Source of the DNA: Topomyia yanbarensis
Taxonomy: Eukaryota; Arthropoda; Insecta; Diptera; Culicidae
DNA length: 64,000 nt
Assembly (NCBI RefSeq): GCF_030247195.1
Contig: NC_080672.1
Coordinates: 160,263,167-160,327,166 of the forward strand
Direction: 5' to 3'
A model generated the notes under the pieces. The model was not told the origin of the DNA. It worked only from the letters and a program-made list of their open reading frames with translations, and made no database searches. Shown here piece after piece: positions 11,778-23,459 of the stretch (within the stretch, counting starts at the first letter, position 1; every line of letters starts with the position of its first letter). A program made the position numbers and the translations under genes.

Positions 11778-12923
11778 CAAAAGGCCGGTTTCGAATTGGT
11801 CTCCCAAAAACCGTGTCAGCTCTTGTAGTGATATAAGAGCCCTCTCATCTTCTTTGGAATGCAACGTGCGATCTGTCTTCACAATCCCTAGACTATCCAC
11901 AGAAAAGTACTCCTTGACTATCCGATGCAAGTTTTCGTCGGTTTCTAGACTACATTCACAAATATGATACGTGTGGTGAGTTACTCCTGTTTGTGTATTG
12001 GACGTATTACCGTATACCGTCCACCCAAGATTTGTCTTAACAGCAATCGGTTCTCCTTCTTTTCCTTCACGACTGCCCCTTACTAACGACACGTTCGCGT
12101 GTCTTAGGCCAATCAAGATCCGAGGACGGATGTGATGGTACGATTTCACAGGCAGTCCTTGCAGGTAGTGATAAGATGCTTTCAAATTCTCCATGTCTAG
12201 AGTCTGGTAGGGTAATTGTAACTGTTCCACTGTCCTTACGCCGCTGAGGTGAAATATTTTGCCTCCTTTTCCAGATACGCTTACGTTGATACATTGTGAT
12301 TCCGATTCATACCGATGTGTTCCACCCGTCCATCGCAAACAAAGTGGTTTTTGTTTACCTGACAGATGAAGATAATCGGCCAGTTCCTGATCCATCAATG
12401 TTAACTCCGATCCATCATCTAGGAATGCGTGACACTCTACCTGCTCGTTAACTCCATGTAGTGTTATCGGAACGTAGCGGAATATACCAGAACTGGAGTT
12501 CGATTGGTGAGTGTGAACCGAGTGTTTCTCACTTTCCTTCGACGGACTGACGACAGATTTTGCATCTGAAGAAGCAACTAGATCCTTGTGCATCGTAACA
12601 TGGTGCTTGAATATACAACCGTTCTTTCCACAAGGCTTGGCACTACAATTCCCGGTATGCTGTCGGAGACACCGACGACAAATTCTAAACTCCTGCACAG
12701 CAGCCCATTTAGCTTCATATGACAGGTTCAGGAATCTGTCACATTTCGCTGCGTTTTGGCAAGTCCCTTTACAGATTGCGCATTTTTTAATTACCGCTTC
12801 ATTCTTTGCGTTCGATTGTTCAATATCGTTGGAAGGACGTTTCCATACAGAGTCTAAACAGGAATCGTCAGAGTGTGCGTTCAAGAATGCTCGTGATTTT
12901 CGATCCTCGCGATTTTCCTGACT
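11778..12923 (-). pseudogene. BEL/Pao zinc knuckles and aspartic protease
   Basis: This follows an in-frame TAA at 12924-12926 and ends at an in-frame TAA at 11775-11777. The first part has CAICKGTCQNAAKC and CRRCLRQHTGNC-type cysteine motifs (zinc knuckles). The second part holds the DUF1758-type protease with FLDDGSELTLM. In intact relatives this is continuous with gag and pol; here both junctions are closed by single stop codons in the same frame, so the break is by point mutation. Confidence 0.85.
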
Positions 12924-12926
12924 TTA

Positions 12927-14555
12927 GCTTACGGTAACGCGAGGCTCAGATACTAGACATGCGTCCTCAGCTAATAAGTAAACCCATTTGCTGAAACTAA
13001 TAAGATTCACTTTTTTGAGCCCTCTCCTATGACGCGCCCAATCAAGTTTTATAGAGGAGGGTAACTTCGCAACAAGTTCCTGCAGCAGTGTAACGTCTCG
13101 TAAATACTCTTTCCGCCCGCAAGCATCTATCGCACCACACAAGTTTTGCACACCCAAGGCAAAATCTATCAGCTTGTCTAAAGATTCCACCTTAACAGGA
13201 GGCATCGCGAGCACCTTCTCTTTCAATGAACCAATGATTGTCTGAGGCTGTCCGAAGCGCAACTTCAGAGCACTTACAGCTTTTGTCACGGTCGATGGGT
13301 GCATTAGGAAGCTTCGCACGGCTGTGAGTGCATCCCCTTGCAAGCAATTACGAAGTCTTATCATATTTTCTTCATCTCTGAATCCACACATCTCGGTTGT
13401 ACTTTGGAAGGTAGATATAAACATGGGCCAGTCTTCAGGATTGCCATTGAATTTAGGGAGATCTCGCGGTACAACTTGCCGGGCGGCGATCTGATTACGC
13501 GTTAGATTTTTTGTGGTCTGGGACTGGATACAGAACAAGCAGCCCGAGATTGTAAATTTATCATACTCTTCGGTGTAGAGCGTTTATGAGGATGAAACGG
13601 CGGATTGTTTGCACTACTGTTGCCTTCGACAGATTCTCCTTCTGTCAATTCGTCGTCTGTGGTAGATTCGTCTTCAGTCTCGCAGTCCACATCGCTAGTG
13701 TTGCTTGGTTCACGGTAGTTCTGTCCGGATTGAAAAACATGGCTATCATTAAGCCATCCTCTAACCTTAGTGTTAGACTCCGCTGCTTGGTCAGCCGATT
13801 GGATAGAGCTTCCTGCCTCAGCCAATTCTGCCATTACAGTGTACTTTTTTTTCGAGCAGTTCACGTTTACGCATAAACTCCTCCTCGAGAAGCGTGCATT
13901 CAGCTTCTACCTTCCGCATCTCTATTTCTAGTATTGCTTTTGCTGATCTCTTTGATACGCCAGATATCATGGAACCGGCTCTTGAGTTCGCACGCGCCGG
14001 AGCATCTTTCGCTGAATCTTTCGTTTCTTCGTCTGGTCTCCTTCGTGGCATTTGGAACGAGTTTTTTGCTACCACCTTCTTATCCAAAGTGGCCGATTCT
14101 GTAGGGGTCTTTCTAGTTCGCTTTGGTGTCAAATTTGCCGCCCGTGACTTGCTGATTTTGACCTTATACGTTGCTGGGTTCCTCTTCGAGCTCGATCGTT
14201 TAGTTCGAACTGTCTTCGCAGTTGTGCATTTCAGACAGATCCAATCATCATGTTCGATCATCTGGGTAACTCCAACGCAGGCGAAGTGGTGCCAATCATC
14301 GCAATCGTCGCACTGGACCATACGGCTATTATCAACAGATTTACATGTACAACAGCTGTGTTGTTCAGCTGACGGAATATCACCTTCGCTGTTCGTAGGA
14401 CGTGCTGGTGGGATCCTAGTAGGAACGGAATTCGCAATGCCAGCTGCACCGGCGCTCGTACTAGTGTTTACGGAATTTGTTGCCATAGGGGCGCCAATGG
14501 TTTCAACTACTGCACCCTCTGTAGTGTTGGTCTTCTTATTCTTCGGGTCGGACAT
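12927..14555 (-). pseudogene. BEL/Pao gag with N-terminal PHD finger
   Basis: The ATG at 14555 lies only 22 bases inside the 5' LTR boundary. The first part carries a PHD-type zinc finger (CCTCKSVDNSRMVQCDDC ... WICLKC, about residues 68-110) and a basic stretch. The frame then shifts at an A8 run (about 13846-13853), continues in another frame to about 13510, and shifts back at an A-rich run to the original frame. The C-terminal part (about 12927-13510) is DUF1759-type gag with LPKFNGNPEDWPMFISTF. The two shifts compensate each other. Confidence 0.85.
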
Positions 14556-14577
14556 CCTTCCGTAAACGAATTTAAAA

Positions 14578-15088
14578 TGTGATCTTTGCGGATGAGAGGA
14601 CCGTATTCCGAATTCGCAATATATGTTTATTGACAAATTTTAAATTCCTGAAAGGATACATTTTATAAATTTGCGCTTAAATCTCAAATAATCTACCCAC
14701 GTTCAGTGGTTTTCCCCCAATCCTCGATGGGTTCCGACTGTATAACTATATATGTAATATTTCGGTAGCTATAATATAGGTTAGGTTAATTCACGTCTAT
14801 GATAAGGAAAGGCTACTCGCTGTAATCCAATTAGTCTTATGTTATATAAGGGTACTATAAGATTAGCCACTACGAAAATATTTTATAATTTAGTTTTTAA
14901 GCTTTACTATTAGTATAGTCTATGAAATTAGTTCTGGAATTAGTTTTGCACATGCCCGATTATAAAGATCTCTTTCACACCAATGCTCGTTGACAGTTCT
15001 CCGTATCATGGGCGTCCCTGATCGTCACTTCACGGTGGGCGCACGTAAAATGGACAGTGGGAGCGTGCAGCATTCAGGGTTGCTCACA
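14578..15088 (-). repeat. 5' LTR of the BEL/Pao element
   Basis: 511 bp, reading on the plus strand TGTGATCTTTGCGG ... GGGTTGCTCACA. It lacks the insertion present in the other LTR and so defines the empty site. No usual TGG-type tRNA primer-binding site is visible in the 22 bases between it and the gag ATG. Confidence 0.95.
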
Positions 15089-15093
15089 ATGAC

Positions 15094-15378
15094 TCTATAT
15101 TGAAGCTCTGTTGACGTTGACGGTTCGACGAATGGTGCTCGTAAATATTATAAAGATATTCGTATATAGCAGCGAACAATTCGTTTGCCGAACGAAGCTG
15201 TTCGTAATAAGCCAACGAAAGTCGTTTCGTAATTTTCACGAAAAACTCGTAACAAAAAATAAATGTGTTTCAATAGAGCTACGAACGATTCATTATATGT
15301 ACGAAAAATTGGTATATTTTATGAAAATTATCCGTACGAAACTAATGCATAGCGATTTACGAATATATTCTATCAGTG
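15094..15378. mobile_element. Right end of the CACTGATA element
   Basis: It continues the element interrupted by BEL/Pao and ends ATTTACGAATATATTCT followed by ATCAGTG at about 15378. It is over 80% alike by eye to 55345-55567, with the shared phrases TTCGTATATAGCAG and TTTTCACGAAAAACTCGTAA. Confidence 0.6.
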
Positions 15379-15640
15379 ATGGAAAAGCTGAAAAATAGCC
15401 TGTAAAATAGACATACAAACGAATATTGCTAATGCTCTGTTAATAACATGCATGCATGCATTGTGATTCAGTCACACTCTCTTCATAGCACTGTAGGCAT
15501 TTTTCTCAATTAAATATCCAAAGGCTTTAAATAGTGGATCCACCGAAGCACAAGAAGCATATTGTGCTCAAGAAAGTATATCGCTATATACGGACACAGA
15601 CGAAATAATTGATGAAAATTTAGCCGATTTACCAGTAAGG

Positions 15641-15782
15641 CACCATTCATTAATTACGTAACACAGTTACGTACAACAAAACGTGTTGTGATAAACAAAT
15701 TCATGACAATTTGTTACATGGAGAAAGAAGAGAGTAAATTTTGTGCAATTTTTGCGCTATGTAATTTCTGAATGGTTCCTAA
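15641..15782. repeat. Short MITE-like hairpin
   Basis: Ends ACCATTCATTAATTACGTAAC and GTAATTTCTGAATGGT are imperfect inverted repeats about 140 bases apart. A related hairpin is at 25343-25539. Confidence 0.45.
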
Positions 15783-15897
15783 TATTGAATTTGTTATGAA
15801 TTAGTTTCATAGCAATTTTATTCTCACCTTCCTCTGCGATGCAATCGTTCAAAATTGAGTAATTGAGACAATAGGCGTGTTTCGAAATTCAACATTG

Positions 15898-15932
15898 CTC
15901 AACAATTGGTCATCGATGACCAAATTGTTGAG
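15898..15932. repeat. 35-bp near-perfect palindrome
   Basis: CTCAACAATTGGTCATCG is followed by its near-complement ATGACCAAATTGTTGAG. There is essentially no loop. Its role is unknown; it could be the remnant of a very short hairpin element. Confidence 0.6.
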
Positions 15933-16446
15933 TTAAACATGGCCGCCGCGATTCTTTTCGGTGAGCAAAAGAGAAAGTTTTGCTCTGTTGTGATACAAAA
16001 CTTCGGATGCAACATGTTACGTTGGAGAGCTGCGACACCCATTCCCCTCTCGCTGCTGAGCGGCAAAGAGAAACTAAAATAAGCTGGTACCAGTGATGCC
16101 ACATTTTATACTATTTACCGGGAAAAAAATCGCGCTACTTTTTCAGAAAATTTGTACCAAAATTTACAGCAATAAGAAACTTAATGCAAACGTTTTGCTA
16201 GTTGAATAATGTTTGGTTAATTTGGGCGTTTTAAACATCAACCTTTCCAATCTCGCTTTATTTTTCCTTCAATAATAAATAAAGGACACTGAGTTCTTAG
16301 TGCAAAAATCATTTGTTCTTTTGTTAAGGTTTCAATCATAAGTTCATTCGCCAGCAAATCATTTGTTTGGAATAGTCAAATTACAAAATATATTTGTATT
16401 ACACACCAAAGAAAAACAGTTTCCGTAAATTTATATATCCTATATA

Positions 16447-18281
16447 CACGGTGTCTTTTTTTAACAACTTTATGCAAAAAAATTCAGCATCTCTGAAACT
16501 TCAGGATATGAAAGAATAGGCTTTCCCCTTTCATTTGAAACCAAAATCAAAATAATCCGTCGGGGGGTCTAGAGCAACTTTTTTTTTTGAAGTTTTTTTT
16601 CATGAAAACAGATTTTACAATGGAACTAGTTCATATTTCTGCCCCTAGATGGTTCTGTAGACATTCGAACAACACTAAAAGTGAGAATCTGATAGATTAT
16701 TTAATTGTCTACAACTTTGTTACCAACTAAAAACCGATTTGAAATTTTTCGGAAAAGTTGTTTAATATTTTAACGAATTCTAAGTCTAAGTTAGTTTCAC
16801 AGAAGACCTAGTGGTTTGTCAATTCACAAGCACGTTTTTTATTTGCCAAATAGTTGTGTTTAGTTCAACAGTGAATTCAGCGGAATTTGAGAGCTTGGAA
16901 AGTCTCATCTTTCAGCTGAAAATTATAATTCCCAAATAGAGGGCACCATTAATATTTTGAGATGAAAAGTCTTAGATAAGTGTTGACAAAACTAGTATGA
17001 TATTAATATTCTTGTTCATGATGGTAAGTGATTCCTCCCGCAGAAACAGGTTTTGCAATGATGTATGCCTTCATTTTCATTTTTTCGATTGTTCTCAGGG
17101 AGGAATGATAACTATTCTTACATGAATCTCCTACTCTGTTGGCATCTTCGTATAAAATTCACTTGTCCTGAACTTCAACCTTTATATTCGAACAAACTCA
17201 ATGAAACTTTTAACGCACCATTGCAATATTTCGCGAATTTCATTGCAACGCATGGTTGAAAACGCTGGTTATCCGTTTTGTGACAAACAGTGAACAAAAA
17301 ACTTTGAGTCTTTGGATCAAGATAATTTTTTTTGGGATATATTCGAGGACTTCTATGTATATAAGATTTTTATTGTACTCTTATCATATTTTGTTTTCAA
17401 AAGTAATACATTTCGCATAATCTAGGATCAATTTAGTAACGATATCTCGCATAATTGATAGGAAATGACCGTAAAATCCAACTGCCACAATATGCTATCC
17501 GGAGAAAATTTGAATAAATCGTTTCACGCTAACCACTAATTTGGACAGTTACTGCTGTAGTTTGCGTTAAATTAGAAACGTTGCGTCCCAACATTTCGTC
17601 TTGATCGGAATTATAATAGCTGACTTAAGCGATCATAACCTAAATTATACGACGTATGGTCCTTTCTAAAACATAAATGTAAGCAAACCCTTGTAACCAA
17701 GCAATACCTTCCGATAAATGGTAGCTCCTTCGAAACTATCGGGAAAGATTACAAACCAAAAGCACAAATAGTTTTCTGACTCTGTCAAACATCCTAATTT
17801 TCAGAAGGTCAATTAGAATTGTCAACGTAATGAATCCCGTCTAATATTTTCATGCCACTAAGCTCAATTCTTTTTTGGTAATGTAATAAGTGCGAGAAAA
17901 CACATTTCCAAACCACTAGGCCTCGCGTGAAACTATCTTAGATATAACTTTGTTAAAATCTTAAGCAACTTTTCTGGATGATTTCAGATCAATTTTTAGT
18001 GGTCAACAAACGTGTAGACAATTAAGTTTTCTATAAAATTCTCACTTTTAGTGTTGTTCGAATGTATAAAGCACCATCTAGGGACAGAAATATGAACTAG
18101 CTCCAGTAGTAAACCTATATTGTTACGAAAAAAACTTCAAAAAAAAAAGTTGCTCTAGACCCCCCGACGGATTATTTTGATCTTAGTTTCAAATGAAAGG
18201 GGAAAGCCTATTCTTTCATATTCCGAAGTTTCAGAGATGCTGAATTTTTTTGCATAAAATTGTTCTAATAAATACACCGTG
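16447..18281. mobile_element. Foldback element with CACGGTGT ends and TSD ATATA
   Basis: Arms of about 370 bases (16447 to about 16815, and about 17905 to 18281) are inverted copies, including GTTGCTCTAGACCCCCCGAC and its complement. The ends are CACGGTGTCTTTTTTT and the complement of CACGGTGTATTTATT. Flanks are ATATA on both sides (16442-16446 and 18282-18286). The interior shows no transposase, so it is non-autonomous. The superfamily is not determined. Confidence 0.75.
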
Positions 18282-18289
18282 ATATACAA

Positions 18290-19447
18290 TTTCTCAATAT
18301 TACTTTGTATTAGAAATGTCAAATAAAACTATTGTTTTACCATTTTATCACCAAAAATATGTGCCATGCTGTAGTTTCCTTAGACATCATTTTAATCCGT
18401 ACCTATACAATTCAAATAATCTGCAGCTTTATAGAAAAATCTGTACTTTTGGTAGCACTGCGCGGTACGCATACAGATCTGTCAATCGCGCTTCTCATTC
18501 GTTCTTGGCGTGATGGTGGGGGCACGCAGTTGGCTGAAATAAATTCCCATTTTCACAACACGTGGTCGACACCCAGACATGCTATCTCTTTTGCTTCATT
18601 TACCTGTTGTATAAGCTTTCATAAGGTATGCTTCATATTAGTCTTCCACAAACATTTTCTTCTAAATCCCTTTTTTATGAAACTACCCATTTTTTGAAAG
18701 TCCACATGGACACCGTAAGGAGGGGGTAGAGGTTTAGGAATTGTCCACACTTGTCCACAACCACATTATATTAAAATCACAAAACAAATAGTTTTCCTTT
18801 TGTTCTAGCATAATGGCATCGCTTAATTGCATATAATCAATCGTAAGACTAAAACAAAATCGCCGTCAGCAAAAAATATTACCACTATAAAGCTTGGCAT
18901 GGCAGATCGGGACGACCGCATTGTATTAAGCTAAATGCTTTGAGCAACACGATTTTTGAGCCATTAATGCGTTGCTCGTATACGCACACCAGCGTTAGCA
19001 ACGACGAGCCAAAGGGCTCATTGATCGCAGCAACCTCGACCGGCCATCTTTTTGCTTACGATCGCCTCACAGGTAAGACGTGCTCCTGTTGCTCTCACTT
19101 AAGTGTAATACCGTGATGGGAGATTTTCAAGCAATGCAATCAAATTCACAAATTTTGGTCTACGTGGTTTATGAATGGCCCCTTGTCTCTCTGGTCGTGA
19201 CAATTTGGTTTATATAGCGCTACCCAGCGGTGAAAACACGACCCATGGGCTTTTCCCATGTAAATTATCAAAAACGTTTCACCGGAAGTTGCCATCTTGG
19301 TTTTCAGAATTGCGTCCAAAATCGATCTCTGGTATCTACTCGTAAAGCATGTTCCGAAAATTCCCATATTGATTAGGTTAGAGAGAATTAAGTATTTGCT
19401 ACAAAAATGGGGTGCACATAACCATGTTTGGGAACCGACAACTGATA
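18290..19447. other. Intergenic stretch without a supported gene
   Basis: No gene is seen. 19190-19330 resembles 34400-34480 in general phrasing (ACCCAGCGG / ACCTAGCGG, then CATGTAAATTATC / CATGTACATTGTC), which suggests a further old dispersed repeat. Confidence 0.35.
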
Positions 19448-19454
19448 TAGTAAC

Positions 19455-19623
19455 CTTTTTTTTATTTCGATTATAGAGGTTTTAACCTTAAGGTCATTCG
19501 CCTCTTCGGGTTAGAAAAATCTCTTATGAAAAATTTCTAACCCTATGTGCGGGGTCGGGACTCGAACCCAGGTGCGCTGCGTACAAGGCAATCAATTTAT
19601 CAACTACGCTACGCCCACCCCCT
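19455..19623 (-). mobile_element. tRNA-derived SINE
   Basis: Read on the minus strand it starts GGGGGTGGGCGTAGCGTAG (box A-like), then has box B CTGGGTTCGAGTCCC, and ends with an A-run at 19456-19463. It is flanked by TAGTAAC on both sides (19448-19454 and 19624-19630). The tRNA-like 5' part with internal pol III boxes and target duplication is diagnostic of a SINE. Feilai-type SINEs are known in Aedes, but I cannot confirm the family by eye. A diverged copy is at about 59085-59185. Confidence 0.85.
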
Positions 19624-20789
19624 TAGTAACATTTTTAAAAACAGAATAAAAACAATTATGGCGAGCGTTTCGGTGGCATTCAATTTTTGAACCACAATAT
19701 AAAATTAATTCACTTCGTAAGTATTCTATGGGCATACTTTTTCGATCGATCTGCTTCTTTCTATAACACTAAGCAAATGATCAAAAAACTTTTAAGCAGG
19801 TTTTCACTTGTTCAACAAATATTTTGGTTATAGTACAGAACCTACGAATCAATTGTCTACAACCGACCAGTGACGGCAACCGACCACTTTCCCTTACCTA
19901 CTACGAAACTATATGAAGTGAAACAACGAGAAAAATGTTAGCCTTCGTTAGGTGTAACATTTTTGTAACGAATAATTTCGAAATTATTTTAAGCCATATT
20001 TAAATGTTTTTGAAACCAAATTGTTTGTTAGAAATTTAGAGTTTGGTAAATATTACTGTCTTTTAAGCGGTTGGCCAACAGGAATCGGTGCCGAAGTGGA
20101 TCATGTATGGCCTCAATAATACTGTACAAAGATAATGTGATCAATCGATAAAACTGATTTAAAACCTTTGTAAAATTTTTAAAGCATGTAGAAAATCACA
20201 ACTAAGATAAGATTGAAACTTCATGAATCCAGTACTAAAACTCAGAGAGTTTTTTTCGGAAGCATTTTTAGTAGATTTACTGATATTAATATATACTGGT
20301 GACTGGATTAAGGTCCATATAAGTTCTAGAATATGAATTGACCAATTTTACACAAACTCGAATTCAAATTCTAATTCGTTCCAATTAAAGTTGAAAAATT
20401 CCTTTCAACAAAAACAACACCGCATTCAATGTAAAATTTGTGAATTTTACATTCATCAAGCAGCGACCGCTGGCTTATTCTTTGTTTTGGAACTCTGTGA
20501 ACTCTCGAAATTCGCATTGCAACTATTGCGCTTTTCATCTGTTTTGCCTAAACAGCTTCAAGGTACCGAAGGCAGTAAAGCAGTTTTTGCATGTCGCTAA
20601 ATATTGTATTTAAACACTAAAGTGTGTTTTTAATTACGCAAGAGACCTCAATATATTTTACACTCTCGTGTTCGATGATGTTTTAAGACGGGTCAGAAAA
20701 CGTAGAAAAACATGGTCCCTTAAGTGATTGGTATACATCAGCAACATTGAACGTATTATTGTTTGAATTATTTTCCAACAGTAAATATT

Positions 20790-21072
20790 AGTCAGTATGT
20801 CACATTATTTAATTGATAACTCGACTTATAGTGACTGGATTGCGCTTAAATAGGTATCATCATCTTTGCTACGTACCTAAGAAGAAGTACAGTTAAAAAT
20901 TTTACCTGTAAAATGTAAAATGCTCCCGTTTGAGCAAAGTGAAAAGTCGAGTACAACGTACCCTTATTCATCCTACCATTTGAGCTAATGCGTTGAATAG
21001 AGATAGCAGATACTGCTCTAACTAACGTGTTCAAATGGGTGAGATGAATAGAGGAGCTAAAATGAATTAGGG
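20790..21072 (-). repeat. MITE fragment, inverted relative to 48680-48977
   Basis: It shares with the later copy GTGAAAAGTCGAGTAC, TAATGCGTTGAA, GCTCTAACTAA and GATGAATTAGGG over most of its length. The left end lacks the ATTCATCTCATTAG terminus seen in the other copy. Confidence 0.6.
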
Positions 21073-21079
21073 AACAGTA

Positions 21080-22170
21080 ACCCTATGCTGTTTGTTTAGG
21101 CTTAGGTGCTTTTCTGATCTAACAGGTAGGGTGATAATAGAAACAAGGAGAAAATCTGCTCATTTCCTTATATTTTCATAAAAATATACAGGCATTTTCC
21201 AACGTCAACGAAATAAGCAGATTGGAAGCTACACCATTAATTTTGTTCTACCGACTCTCACTTTTTACGCAACTTTTTACCAGGTTTTACGCAGCCGAGC
21301 TAACCAAGATCTCAGTACAAGTGATGCTTGTTTTGCTGAAACTCGGAAAATATAGTACTGAAAATCAGTAAATTGAAGCCACGTTGCTGAACTATCAATT
21401 GAAAAAATTAACTGACCGTTCAGCTGTGCGGGAAACACTGAGGATGAGATATTCAAATGTTGAATCTTCAAAAGCGCGAACGATTTTGAAGAAACTACTT
21501 ACCACCGAATCAAACTTAAATTATAAATGCTTATAACTGTTTTGGTTTCATCTCAGGCGCAAGTCCAATCAGTTTCTAAACTGCTCACTCGACTGACACG
21601 CAGTGCGAATCACAGAAGTGAAACTTATTCAGCAGCAATTCAATACTAGCGCATGCCAAATAACTGGTGTATTGGTATGTGTACGTTAAAAGTCTCTTTC
21701 CTCTCGATGCAGTTTGTTGACCAAATCATCGGCCCTCACCGTACGATGGATTGTTGAGCTGTCTGATGTGATGATCTCTCTCTCGCGCAACATAATCAAG
21801 CTTTGTTTATGTTGCACACTGGTGTCACAGCGCGTCGCTTTACTCTCCCGCAACAAAAAGTCATCAAAATACCGATGAGTTGCTGGTGGATTTAAGAACG
21901 TGCCTAATGGCTTATCAATCGATCGCTCTTTTATATATTCTCCTAATACATCTAGAATGTGAGACCAGTTGTCACTTCCGCAAGAGAAGCCCAAATTTGA
22001 CGACAAATAATCTATATCGATCTGTAGAAAGAATTGTGGAGTGCCATTAAATCGTTCTCAAGAATATTTTTGAGAAATTAGTATCCGAATTCGGTTGAAA
22101 TTTCGCTTTAGAGTTTTCGTTTATTGCTTCTGCTTTAGTGAGGTACTCAATACGAATAGGGAAACTTGCT
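21080..22170. other. Intergenic stretch with no recognised gene
   Basis: A minus-strand open frame of 106 codons lies at 21686-22006, but it starts at a TTG, lacks a recognised domain and shows no flanking splice signals that I trust. It is left unassigned. Confidence 0.3.
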
Positions 22171-22176
22171 CTCCAT

Positions 22177-22422
22177 CATAGGCGGCTCCAGCCGGATGGT
22201 AAAGGGGGGGCACGCCTTCTTGAAAAAATGTGTCTGACGCACGATTTGGAAAATGAAATCTCGAATCTTGGAAACGCATTTCCTGGTAGGCGTAGAGTGC
22301 GGCGAAAAATTTATCAAATGAAACACAGAATTTATTTTATATGTTCCTTAAGAAATCCTCTAAGGTTTGGTTGAATAGGGGGGGGCACGTGCCCTCTCGT
22401 GCAACCCCTGGAGCCGCCAGTG
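22177..22422. mobile_element. MITE with GGCGGCTCCAG inverted repeats (copy 1)
   Basis: The ends CATAGGCGGCTCCAG and CTGGAGCCGCCAGTG are inverted. Inside are G-runs and TTAAGAAATCCTCTAAGGTT. It is nearly identical by eye to the inverted copy at 28730-28984. No coding capacity. Confidence 0.8.
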
Positions 22423-22429
22423 AGTGTAA

Positions 22430-23459
22430 GGATTAGAAAACTGTCATGATTGCTGCATTAGGCAATCGTATTTCAACGATCATAATTTTGTAGCCTTCTT
22501 GTAGTAGAAATACTGCGGGAAAAGTAGCAGCAGCAGACGATATACAATCGGTGGTAAAAACGCTTCCACTGGTGCCATCAAGGATGCAAAATGCCTACCT
22601 TTTCTGCGGGTGTAATTTTTCTGCCTTCATTCTCATTTCTCTTTTGACGCTGCTGTAGTTCGCTATTGCAGGACGTCCAGCGCTGTACGGCAGTCTGTAA
22701 GCAAAGCAGCAACATGACAAAGAAATACTGCCCCCAGTACAGCCACCAGACGCGAGCGGTACAGCTTCTCTTTCCTTATTTTACACTTTTTATTATTTTT
22801 AATCTATTCAATATTTTCAATCACAAACGACGACAATAAATGCGGTTCGTTTACGCCACGACCGGCATCAACGCTTTCATGTGCGGCCCTCTCCCTTTGA
22901 CTACGCAGAGAAAAGTGTACAAAGCGAGAGAACAAACTTTACTACGCCACACTCTCACCGAGCAGTCGGAGTACAGCAGCAAAACAAAAATGTATTCTAC
23001 TGCTCTGCTCTACGGGAAAATGTACTCGGTTTGGCTACCGTTCTGGCAAGAGCTGTAGTGATGCGTCGCTGTAGCGGGCTGTACGTCTTGTGCAAATGTA
23101 AATATACCGAAAAAAAATGTAGTTTACCGGTACCTTTGGCATCCCTGGGTGCCATTGTAGGAAACAACCAAAACGCTTTTGGTTTCATTTGCCGTACCGG
23201 ACACGGTTCAGCCAGAGCTACCGATAGAGACTCCTTCATTCAGCTCAAACATTTCGATGGAAACTCCGAGCATTTTATTATCCTCTCCGGTAAGGGCAAT
23301 TTTGTCAATTGCATTGAGGTTATACACATTACTTGCATATTACATTTGCTATAGCAGTAGTTCATGGTAAGTCTATAAATGTGCCCTAAATAAAACATAC
23401 GTATATACGTTTTATATATTATTATTTTTGGAATGACGAGAGTACTAACCACAACAAAG
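22430..23459. other. Stretch without a firm gene; possible upstream region of the relic exon
   Basis: One overlapping frame at 23182-23298 reads as a Pro/Ser/Thr-rich peptide and ends at a good GTAAGG donor (CTCTCCG then GTAAGG, about 23299). A perfect TACTAAC branch-point-like site occurs at about 23443. The frame does not join cleanly to the following exon-like block, so no exon is called. Confidence 0.3.

Larger units (their letters stand above)
7127..15088 (-). mobile_element. BEL/Pao LTR retrotransposon, full length but decayed
   Basis: Two LTRs (left 7127-8663, right 14578-15088) with TG...CA ends flank gag, protease, reverse transcriptase, RNase H and integrase reading on the minus strand. 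The 5-bp target duplication ATGAC is intact at 7122-7126 and 15089-15093. Domain order and sequence (DUF1759-type gag, DUF1758-type protease, YVDD reverse transcriptase, integrase with the SDRG motif) place it in BEL/Pao. It landed inside the CACTGATA-ended element. Four coding breaks and an integrase deletion show it is not active. The two LTRs differ at about five sites by eye outside the insertion, so the copy is fairly young. Confidence 0.95.

Noticed and set aside
13894..14565. 223-codon plus-strand frame
   Set aside because: Antisense shadow of the BEL/Pao gag, which has recognisable PHD and gag motifs on the other strand.
19560..19623. tRNA gene
   Set aside because: Box A/B-like sequence belongs to a SINE with tail and target duplication; cloverleaf not maintained.
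21686..22006. 106-codon minus-strand frame
   Set aside because: Starts at TTG, no homology recognised, no promoter or splice signals.
22881..23354. 157-codon plus-strand frame
   Set aside because: No recognised domain, overlaps other frames, and composition looks like unselected sequence.
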